From assembly GCA_031261445.1 (NCBI GenBank), contig JAISJQ010000014.1:1-35771 (forward strand): a stretch of DNA of 35,771 bases. Reading direction: 5' to 3'. Both the position numbers and the translations under genes were made by a program. The notes below the pieces were generated by a model. It was not told the DNA's origin. It did no database searches and was given only the letters and a program-made list of their open reading frames with translations. Positions 29,569-35,771 of the stretch are shown here, piece by piece (the stretch's first letter is position 1; every line of letters begins with the position of its first letter). The stretch is from Oscillospiraceae bacterium (GTDB lineage Bacteria; Bacillota; Clostridia; Oscillospirales; Acutalibacteraceae).

Positions 29569-31077
29569 TTATGCAAGGGATGCCTTCAGGGCGGCGCGGT
29601 CAAGCTTGCCGTTGGGGGTGAGGGGCAACTCGTCTCGCGGGTGGATGGCGTTGGGGAGCATGTAGCGCGGCAGTTTGGTCTTTAGGTGCGCGATGAGCGC
29701 GGCTTTGTCCACATCGGCGGCGTAGAAGAGCACGATTTTCTTGCGCACGTCGTCAAACACACAGCAGACACTGCGCATTCCCGGCAAGGTGTGCGCCGCG
29801 CCTTCAATCTCGCCCAGCTCAATGCGGTGTCCCATGTGCTTGATTTGGTAGTCCTTGCGCGAGAGGAAGCACAGCTCGCCCGCCGCGTTCGTTTGCCCCA
29901 AATCGCCCGTGCGGTAGAGCTTTTCGGGGTAGTGGCTCTGGAGGGGATTTTGGACGAACGCCGCGTCCGTGCGCTCGGGGTCGCTGTAGTAGCCCAGCGT
30001 CAACGCCGTGCCACGGATGCAGATTTCGCCCGTTACGCCTGCCTCAGTGACGCGCGCGTTGTGCTCGTCCAGCAGCAAAATCTGCGTATTGGGGAACGCG
30101 CGACCAATGGGCACGCTCTCCCCCTCGGCAAAGTCCCGCGTGACTTCATAGGCGCAGGACATGCCCGTGGCCTCCGTTGGCCCATAGAGATTAAAGAAGC
30201 GGGCGTTCGGGCAGGCGCGTCGCCAGGCGTTCAGCTGTTTGGGCGGGAAGACCTCGCTGCCAAAGGCGATGGTGCGCAGGTGCGTGGGCGTAATGCTCTC
30301 GAGCGTGCCAAAGCCCGCCACCAGCGTGAGCGCAGAGGCCACCCAACAGATGGTGTTCACACCCTTGTCGTTCAGGTATTCCAGCAGCTTCACCGGGAAG
30401 GAGAACAGCCCCTTGGGGACAAAGCACGTGGTTGCGCCAAACTTTAGCGTGGGGTACAGCTCCTTTAGGCAGGCATCCACGTACAGCGGCGCTTGGTTGC
30501 CAAAGACGGTGTCGCCGTCAAAGGCGAGCCGGGCGCTCAGCTGCTCCACGTAGTCGATCACCGAACGATGACACGCCACCACGCCTTTGGGCTTGCCCGT
30601 TGACCCAGAGGTGAAGACCACGTAGATGGGGTCGGTGTCGATCGCCTCGGCGCGGATGGCGGCCAGCGCGGCGTTGTCCACAGGCGTAGCGCACAGCGCG
30701 TCCACGTCCAGTATCGCGCCGCTGTAGTCTAGGCTCTCCACCGCCGCGCGGGTCTTGCTGTTGCAGAGTATCGCGCGGGGGGCGAGCGTTTGGATGATGA
30801 GCTCCACCCGCAGGCGGGGCATTTCGTCGTCCAGCGGGACGTAATAGCAACCCGCACGCAGCACCCCAAAGAACGCCGCCACGGTTTTGGGACTTTTGGG
30901 CAGATACACCACCACGGGCTCGGCCGCGTGACCGTCCGCCGCCAATGCCGTGCCAATGGCGCGGGAATATGCGTCCAGCGCGGCGAAGGACAGCTGTTCC
31001 TCGGCATCACAAAAAGCGGCTTTGTCCGGCCACTGCCGCGCCGCGCGGTCTAGGTACTCTAGTACATTGATGCGCAT
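29569..31077 (-). CDS. dltA: Amino-acid adenylating enzyme, DltA-like
   Basis: 502 residues; activates an amino acid with ATP and loads it on the carrier. Core motifs: VFTSGSTGKPKGV (154-166), NLYGPTEAT (296-304), YRTGDLG (388-394), DYQIKHMGHRIELGEIE (409-425) and the catalytic Lys in NGKLDR (Lys491). Bacillus DltA has FCGEVLP, whose Cys gives selectivity for D-Ala; the matching stretch here is FGSEVFP (272-278), so that Cys is Gly273. Together with the racemase gene just upstream, this leaves the substrate open: D-Ala or another D-amino acid. SD AGGAGG; 23 nt after the racemase gene. Confidence 0.85.
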   Translation of the reverse strand: MRINVLEYLDRAARQWPDKAAFCDAEEQLSFAALDAYSRAIGTALAADGHAAEPVVVYLPKSPKTVAAFFGVLRAGCYYVPLDDEMPRLRVELIIQTLAPRAILCNSKTRAAVESLDYSGAILDVDALCATPVDNAALAAIRAEAIDTDPIYVVFTSGSTGKPKGVVACHRSVIDYVEQLSARLAFDGDTVFGNQAPLYVDACLKELYPTLKFGATTCFVPKGLFSFPVKLLEYLNDKGVNTICWVASALTLVAGFGTLESITPTHLRTIAFGSEVFPPKQLNAWRRACPNARFFNLYGPTEATGMSCAYEVTRDFAEGESVPIGRAFPNTQILLLDEHNARVTEAGVTGEICIRGTALTLGYYSDPERTDAAFVQNPLQSHYPEKLYRTGDLGQTNAAGELCFLSRKDYQIKHMGHRIELGEIEGAAHTLPGMRSVCCVFDDVRKKIVLFYAADVDKAALIAHLKTKLPRYMLPNAIHPRDELPLTPNGKLDRAALKASLA

Positions 31078-31100
31078 GTTGTCCTCCTCATCGGTGTGTG

Positions 31101-31781
31101 TCAGGCGTGCAGTGCCGCCAGTGTGCGCTGTGCCAGAATCGCCATGGCGTCTACGTAGCGCGAATCCAGCGCAAAATCCCGCGCGAACAGCGACAGCTCC
31201 GTGCAGCCCAAAATCACTTTCTGTGCCCCCGCGGCAAACAGGGTGTCCGCCAGCGCGTGTAGCTCGTCCAGCGCGGGGGCGTGCCCTGCTTTGATTGCGT
31301 AAATGAGCGCCATGAGCGCTTGCTGTGTCGGCGCATCGGGCACAAGCACCCGCAAACCCGCCGCCGCCAGCGCCGCCGCGAACGCGCCGGAATGTAGTGT
31401 GCCATCGGTGGCCAGTAGCCCCACGCAGTCGTTGCCCTGCAGGGCGTGCGCGGTTTCTGTGAGCATGTTGACGATGGGCGTTTGGGTGGCGGCTTGTAGG
31501 GCGGGATAAAAGTGGTGCGCCGTGGCGCAGGGGATGGCCAGCACGCTCGCGCCAGCGGCATCGAGTGCGTGGATGGTGTCCAGCAGAGCGGGGAGCGGTG
31601 ACTGGTCGCTCTGTCCCAGCAAAAACGCCGTGCGGTCGGGCACACTGGCGCGGCTATAGAGCAGCACGTCTGGGTGATCTTGGTCTTGCGCGGCGGGTAC
31701 AGCGCGGATGAGCAGCTCGTAAAAATATGCGCTGGCGGCGGGCCCGAGGCCGCCCACAATGCCAATGAGGCCGCGCGTCAT
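31101..31781 (-). CDS. Asp/Glu (hydantoin) racemase family protein
   Basis: 226 residues. The family start IGIVGGLGPAASAYFYELL is clear. The two catalytic Cys are Cys85 (PCATAHHF) and Cys193 (LGCTELSLF). The usual motif around the first is PCNTAH; here the Asn, which binds the substrate carboxylate, is Ala86. The start overlaps the stop of the transglutaminase-like gene (ATGA). Its place ahead of dltA suggests it makes the D-amino acid used by the adenylating enzyme, which is inference. Confidence 0.85.
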   Translation of the reverse strand: MTRGLIGIVGGLGPAASAYFYELLIRAVPAAQDQDHPDVLLYSRASVPDRTAFLLGQSDQSPLPALLDTIHALDAAGASVLAIPCATAHHFYPALQAATQTPIVNMLTETAHALQGNDCVGLLATDGTLHSGAFAAALAAAGLRVLVPDAPTQQALMALIYAIKAGHAPALDELHALADTLFAAGAQKVILGCTELSLFARDFALDSRYVDAMAILAQRTLAALHA

Positions 31782-33001
31782 TCTTGCACCGCCTCGGGCA
31801 CGGCATCGTGGTCATAGACGTAGTTCATCTTGCCGCGCTGTTTGGTGAGCTTTTCCACAAAGCTCTCGGTCATCATGAACTGCTCTGGCCCTTTTTTCCA
31901 GAGCGTGGTGTCAAAGTGATACCAGCCGTCGCCCACGTTGATGAGAATCCAATAGTGCCGCTCGTTGGTGGCGGCAATGGCCTCGTCCGTCTTTTTCATC
32001 GCCACGTTTTCCACGCCCACTTTGTCGAGCATATACTTTGAGATGGCAAAGAAGGTGTAGCAGTCCCCCGCGTGCTTGGTCATGGCGGTGTATGCGCCGT
32101 CCAGCACGCTGATTTTCCGCGCAGGGACGCGGTAGTAGATGTTTTTGGTCACCCAGTCATAGACCGCCCGCGCCTTTTGCTTGTCGCTCATGTCGTCCGT
32201 GATGATTTTCGCCAAAAGCGGCTCGACCAGCGCATCGAGCTGTTCTTCCGTGGCGGCGTTGACGGTGAGGGTGATGGTCTCTTTGGCACTGTTGCCGCTG
32301 GGGTCTTTGGCGGTGTAGATGATGGGATACGCGCCCGGCTCGTCCAGATTGGCGGCGGCGGAATTGATGTTCAGCTCAATTTTCTCGCCCGAATTGTCGG
32401 TCACGCTCACGCCACTGCGATAGCTCGCGTTGCCGCCCAGAGGGATGGTCAAGTCCTTTGCGCCTTCAATGACGGGGGGCTCTGTGTCCTTTTCCACGGT
32501 CAAGGTGGCGTTGAGGGTCGTTTTGTTTTTCGCCGCGTCTGTGAGGAATATTTCTAGCGTGAACTCGCCCGGCTTGGCCGTGCTGGGCTTCTTGGCGAAG
32601 CTGAGCTTCACCGCAGAGCCGTCGCGCAAATCCTTCACGAAGTCTTCGGGTGTCACCGTAGCGCCCGTGAAGACGCTTTTGTCCACCGGCGTGGCCGTGG
32701 GGGGCACGGTGTCGCGCACGTGGAGGGTGACGGCGTAGGTCTTCTGGCCAACGGAGACTTCTAGGGGGAAGTCGCCCAGCTGACCCGGCTCGGGCAGCGG
32801 GGTCAGGAAGTCGGCGCGGCGCAGGGAAAGCGAGAGAAAGTCGGACGCCGCCGGCAGGGGCTCGCCCGCCTCAATGGTCAGCTCCGTCTGCACTTTGTTT
32901 GTGCCCAGAAACACCAGCACCAGCAAGAGACCGATCAGCAAGCCCAGCGTGATGGCCGCAAGGACGGGGGATTTTTTCGCTCTATTTTTTGGCTTAGACA
33001 T
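31778..33001 (-). CDS. Membrane-anchored transglutaminase-like protein with Ig-like repeats
   Basis: 407 residues. One N-terminal membrane anchor (about 12-33) is followed by three or so beta-sandwich units of the HYR/DUF5011 type (about 45-255; for example EPPVIEGAKDLTIPLGG and AYPIIYTAKDPSGNSAKETI). A C-terminal transglutaminase-like domain has Cys in HAGDCYTFFAISKYML, then RHYWILINVGDGWYHFD with His and Asp of the triad. Such proteins often act on the cell wall as peptidases or cross-linkers. It is the first gene of the envelope operon and overlaps the racemase gene. The nearest SD-like AGGAG is about 13 nt before the ATG, longer than usual. Confidence 0.82.
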   Translation of the reverse strand: MSKPKNRAKKSPVLAAITLGLLIGLLLVLVFLGTNKVQTELTIEAGEPLPAASDFLSLSLRRADFLTPLPEPGQLGDFPLEVSVGQKTYAVTLHVRDTVPPTATPVDKSVFTGATVTPEDFVKDLRDGSAVKLSFAKKPSTAKPGEFTLEIFLTDAAKNKTTLNATLTVEKDTEPPVIEGAKDLTIPLGGNASYRSGVSVTDNSGEKIELNINSAAANLDEPGAYPIIYTAKDPSGNSAKETITLTVNAATEEQLDALVEPLLAKIITDDMSDKQKARAVYDWVTKNIYYRVPARKISVLDGAYTAMTKHAGDCYTFFAISKYMLDKVGVENVAMKKTDEAIAATNERHYWILINVGDGWYHFDTTLWKKGPEQFMMTESFVEKLTKQRGKMNYVYDHDAVPEAVQE

Positions 33002-33042
33002 TGGTTTTGTCGAGCTCCTGACATGATAAAGTTTTGCATAAT

Positions 33043-33072
33043 ATTATACCACAGCTACGGGGAGAAAATCAA
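33043..33072 (-). promoter_or_regulatory. Promoter of the envelope (Dlt-like) operon
   Basis: Minus strand TTGATT (33067-33072), an 18-bp spacer and TATAAT (33043-33048). No other promoter is obvious within the seven-gene run 33001-26023. Confidence 0.65.
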
Positions 33073-33113
33073 GCTGGATTTTTGGAATCTTTTGTGTTGT
33101 TTTTGTGTTGTTT

Positions 33114-33234
33114 CTAGATTCTAGATGTTAGAGGCTAGAGACTAGATTCTGCACACATATGTTTCTTATCAAGGAACACTACAACGTCTAGCGGAAGAAA
33201 TCTAGTATCTAGCCTCTAACATCTAGAATCTAGT
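33114..33234. repeat. TAGA-type inverted heptamer element (clearest copy)
   Basis: CTAGATT, CTAGATG, TTAGAGG, CTAGAGA, CTAGATT (33114-33148) and the inverted ATCTAGT, ATCTAGC, CTCTAAC, ATCTAGA, ATCTAGT (33200-33234). The two 35-bp arms are inverted copies with about one mismatch, around a 51-nt spacer. It lies between two divergent genes and overlaps neither. Confidence 0.85.
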
Positions 33235-33235
33235 A

Positions 33236-33362
33236 GCGGGTCGCCGCCTTCGGCGACCCGCTGATTCTTACAAACACAGCGGGCGGATGATATCCGCCCC
33301 TACGGGACAGCGGGCGATCGAGGACGGTCGCCCCTGCAAAACAATTGTTCATTGTTCATTGC
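33236..33362. repeat. GTAGGGG-type palindromes and ATTGTTC heptamers before RNase J promoter
   Basis: A GCGGGTCGCCGCC palindrome at 33236-33263 is followed by two units ending in CCGCCCCTAC / CGCCCCTGC (about 33278-33337), and then an ATTGTTC-type array at 33342-33362, 15 bp before the -35 box. Confidence 0.75.
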
Positions 33363-33377
33363 GCAGCGATCGCCCGC

Positions 33378-33407
33378 TTGACATAACGGCGGCATTTGTG
33401 GTATACT
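33378..33407 (+). promoter_or_regulatory. Promoter of the RNase J gene
   Basis: TTGACA (33378-33383), an 18-bp spacer and TATACT (33402-33407). Confidence 0.75.
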
Positions 33408-33413
33408 ATAGGT

Positions 33414-33616
33414 TACAAGAGAGTGACATGAGCAGAACAGTGGCGCGAAAGTCTATTCACTGAGCCACAACTCAATTATTCCCTAGGCGAACCCCGCCGC
33501 CGAGACGCTGGTGCGCGGTGTACGATATATTCAATGCGATCGAACAACCACAGAGCGTTGGGGCACGTCCCCTGCCGTTTTGTGCGTCTGTATCGGCGCA
33601 ACATAAGGAGAAGTAT
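33414..33616 (+). other. Long 5' leader of the RNase J mRNA
   Basis: About 200 nt between the promoter and the start codon. It contains several small inverted repeats (for example GGGG-CACGT-CCCC at about 33561-33573). An in-frame GTG (33518) exists but has no SD. A regulatory leader is possible; no known RNA class is recognised. Confidence 0.4.
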
Positions 33617-35485
33617 ATGCCAAGAAAAAAAGTCATTGATGCCGCCGTCTCTGGGCGCAACACCCTCGACGACCTCATTCAAAAGCCCACCCCCGCCGCG
33701 GAGGCTGACGAGCCCAAACCCGCGCCGCGCCGCGGGCGTCCGCCCAAAAAGCCGCCCGTGGCGGCTGTCCCCGCCACACCGCCAGAGCCCGCGCCTGTCC
33801 GCAAAGCGGCCTCTTTTGGTGGTCATCCCGGCAAGGGCGTGCGCATTGCGTTTCTGGGCGGTCTGGGTGAAATTGGCAAGAACATGACGCTGTATGAATA
33901 CGGCGACGACATGATTCTGGTGGACTGCGGCATGTCCTTCCCCGATTCCGACATGCCCGGCGTGGATTTGGTCTTGCCGGACTTCACTTGGGTGGCACGC
34001 AACGCGGAGAAAATCCGTGGCATCGTCATTACGCACGGGCACGAAGACCACATCGGCGCACTGCCGTATCTGCTCAAAGAGTTCCGTTTCCCCGTGTTCG
34101 CTACGCGCCTGACGGTCGGTCTCATCACCGGCAAACTGCGCGAGCACGGCCTGCACCACACCGCCGAGCTCAACGAAGTGCAGCCGGGCGAAACGCTGTA
34201 TTTGGGCGCGTTCCAGGTGGAGCTCATCCACGTCAACCACTCCATCCCCGACGCGCTGGCGCTGGCGATTCACACCCCTGAGGGCACGATCGTCCAAACG
34301 GGCGACTTCAAGATTGACTCCACGCCCATCGACGGCGGCATGATTGATCTGGCGCGTTTTGCGGAGCTGGGCAAAAAGGGCGTGCTCGCGCTCCTGTCCG
34401 ATTCCACCAATGCCGAGCGTCCGGGCTACACGCAAAGCGAGCGCGTGGTGGGCGACAGCTTCGCCACGCTCTTCCGCAAGGCCGAGGGGCGGCGGCTGAT
34501 TGTCGCCAGCTTTGCCTCGAACCTCCACCGCGTGCAACAGGTCATCGACGTGGCACACTCGTTGGGGCGCAAAGTTGCGCTGAGTGGCCGCAGTCTGGAA
34601 AACGTGGTGAGCATCGGCGCGGAACTGGGCTATCTGAAAATCCCCGACAACACCATCATCCCGCTGGACGCCATGCGGGGTTATGCCGCCGATAAGCTGG
34701 TGATTATCACCACGGGTAGCCAAGGCGAGCCCATGAGCGCCCTGACGCGCATGGCCTTTGGCGAGCACCGCAAGATTGAGATTACGCCCCAAGACTGCGT
34801 GATCATCTCCGCCACGCCGATTCCCGGCAACGAGAAGACGGTCGGGCGCGTCATCAACGAACTGATGAAGAAGGGCGCGGAGGTCGTCTACGAGCGCATG
34901 TACGATGTGCACGTGAGCGGTCACGCCTGCCAAGAAGAGCTGAAGCTTATCATTGGTTTGGTCAAACCGAAATACTTCATCCCCGTGCACGGCGAGCTGA
35001 AACACCTGCGCAAACACGCGCAACTGGCCTTGCAAATGGGCATCAGCCGCGACCGCATCCTTGTGGGCGAAAACGGCATGGTGGCCGTGGTGAGCCAAAA
35101 GAGCTTCCAACTGGGCGCGACCGTACCTTCCGGCCGCGTGTTTGTGGACGGCTTTGGCGTGGGCGATGTGGGCAGCATTGTGCTGCGCGACCGCAAACTG
35201 CTGGCGCAAGACGGCATCGTGGTGCTGTCCATGAGCGTGGACGCGAACCTGAACATCGTCACTGGGCCAGAGGCCTTCACGCGTGGTTTTGTGTATGTGA
35301 AAGAGGCGGAAGAGCTCATTGAAGACACGCGCCGCACCGCCGCGCAGACCCTCCAAAACTGCGTCAACAACGGCACGGTGGACACAATCCAGATCCGCCA
35401 GAAGATCCGCGATGCCGTCGGCCAACTGCTGTTCCAGCGCACCAAGCGGTCGCCCATGATTCTGCCGGTGATTATGGAAGTGTAG
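33617..35485 (+). CDS. rnj: Ribonuclease J
   Basis: 622 residues; a metallo-beta-lactamase/beta-CASP nuclease of mRNA decay and rRNA processing, with 5'-exo and endonuclease activity. A basic, Ala/Pro-rich N-terminal extension of about 70 residues (GRPPKKPPVAAVPATPPEP) precedes the enzyme core. Catalytic motifs: HGHEDHIG (140-147), VNHSIPDAL, GDFKID and SGHACQEELK (beta-CASP), then PVHGELKHL. The conserved C-terminal domain ends QRTKRSPMILPVIMEV. The start at 33617 follows AAGGAG. A strong terminator follows. Confidence 0.95.
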   Translation: MPRKKVIDAAVSGRNTLDDLIQKPTPAAEADEPKPAPRRGRPPKKPPVAAVPATPPEPAPVRKAASFGGHPGKGVRIAFLGGLGEIGKNMTLYEYGDDMILVDCGMSFPDSDMPGVDLVLPDFTWVARNAEKIRGIVITHGHEDHIGALPYLLKEFRFPVFATRLTVGLITGKLREHGLHHTAELNEVQPGETLYLGAFQVELIHVNHSIPDALALAIHTPEGTIVQTGDFKIDSTPIDGGMIDLARFAELGKKGVLALLSDSTNAERPGYTQSERVVGDSFATLFRKAEGRRLIVASFASNLHRVQQVIDVAHSLGRKVALSGRSLENVVSIGAELGYLKIPDNTIIPLDAMRGYAADKLVIITTGSQGEPMSALTRMAFGEHRKIEITPQDCVIISATPIPGNEKTVGRVINELMKKGAEVVYERMYDVHVSGHACQEELKLIIGLVKPKYFIPVHGELKHLRKHAQLALQMGISRDRILVGENGMVAVVSQKSFQLGATVPSGRVFVDGFGVGDVGSIVLRDRKLLAQDGIVVLSMSVDANLNIVTGPEAFTRGFVYVKEAEELIEDTRRTAAQTLQNCVNNGTVDTIQIRQKIRDAVGQLLFQRTKRSPMILPVIMEV

Positions 35486-35502
35486 TTCACGTCATGTCTA
35501 AC

Positions 35503-35538
35503 ATCAGGCACGCGCACCGCGCGTGCCTGATTGTTTTT
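35503..35538 (+). terminator. Terminator of the RNase J gene
   Basis: A 12-bp stem (35503-35514 with 35520-35531), a 5-nt loop, then TTGTTTTT. Confidence 0.9.
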
Positions 35539-35539
35539 C

Positions 35540-35733
35540 GCTATCCTTGCCGCGCCCGAATACTACCCGCCCCTACAACCAAACAAACCACCCCCCATCC
35601 CGCAGGACAAGGGGTGTAACTTTCCGCATGTCAACCGAACACCACAACAAGCAACATAGTAAAGCGAAAGAGTCAGCGTTCTGAGAACCGCACCGAACTG
35701 GGGCAGATTGGTGATCTGCATTTGTTCGGAGTT
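35540..35733. other. Spacer downstream of the 23S rRNA gene
   Basis: No gene is seen. A CAGAT / ATCTG hairpin lies at 35705-35719. A GTAGGGG-type half site (CGCCCCTACAAC) is at about 35570. No 5S rRNA sequence is recognisable on the minus strand in this space. Confidence 0.5.
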
Positions 35734-35771
35734 GGTCAAGCTCTCGGGCGATTAGTACAGCTTAGCTCAAC
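35734..35771 (-). rRNA. 23S rRNA, 3' end (partial)
   Basis: Read on minus, the final bases run GAGCTAAGCTGTACTAAT, then CGCCCGAGAGCTTGACC, the typical 3' end of bacterial 23S rRNA. The gene continues past the window edge and is convergent to the RNase J gene. Confidence 0.8.

Noticed and set aside
33114-33234. Heptamer arrays as a CRISPR array
   Set aside because: Units are 7 bp and contiguous with no unique spacers, and no cas genes are present.
33518-33616. N-terminal extension of RNase J from GTG at 33518
   Set aside because: No ribosome site at the GTG, whereas AAGGAG precedes the ATG at 33617.

Overview
The window looks like a chromosomal segment of a Gram-positive (monoderm), high-GC member of class Clostridia, probably Oscillospiraceae-like. 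Supporting signs: consensus sigma-A promoters with 17-18 bp spacers, strong Shine-Dalgarno (SD) sequences, a Dlt-type envelope aminoacylation operon, RNase J, an energy-coupling-factor (ECF) vitamin transporter under a cobalamin riboswitch, and tRNAs with encoded CCA. The species is not identified.

Layout. 228-2105 is an MFS/GPH-family transporter. 2315-2631 is a candidate type I toxin-antitoxin locus: a 26-residue hydrophobic peptide on the minus strand and a convergent antisense RNA sharing its terminator. 2910-4049 is a membrane-anchored DUF4015-like protein, and 4206-4817 holds three tandem 44-46 residue helical peptides. 4930-8616 (minus) is a cobalamin-riboswitch-controlled ECF transporter: EcfT plus an unusual EcfA-EcfA-S fusion.

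The centrepiece is a complete diversity-generating retroelement (DGR) at 8916-13447 (minus), lying between tRNA-Pro and tRNA-Thr, whose 3' ends both point into it. It encodes an 861-residue YobI/KAP-like membrane P-loop NTPase ending in a DUF6273/C-type-lectin-like domain with a 125-bp variable region (VR). After it come an Avd-like helical-bundle protein, the 125-bp template repeat (TR) and a DGR-class reverse transcriptase (YMDD; GNQTSQ motif). VR and TR differ at 14 positions, and all 14 are adenines in the coding strand of the TR. That is the signature of adenine-directed mutagenic retrohoming.

14168-15497 is a small sulfur-carrier set (TusA-like, ThiS-like, MoeB/ThiF-like). Next come a lipoprotein, an M15 peptidase with a peptidoglycan-binding domain, a small membrane protein, NAD kinase and a 1046-residue BspA-like leucine-rich-repeat surface protein. 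On the plus strand are aconitase, FolP and a FolB-FolK fusion. 26023-33001 (minus) is an envelope operon: transglutaminase-like protein, Asp/Glu racemase family protein, DltA-, DltC- and DltB-like proteins, an SGNH-like protein and a lipoprotein. The window ends with RNase J and, convergently, the last bases of a 23S rRNA gene.

Nearly every intergenic space is filled with tandem heptamers from four families (TAGA-type, ATTGTTC-type, TGAGG-type, CAGA-type), often as inverted arrays around a spacer, together with GTAGGGGCG-type palindromes. They reach into genes. They encode the ends of at least five proteins, including a tail after the Gly-Gly of the ThiS-like carrier, and the linker that joins FolB to FolK.
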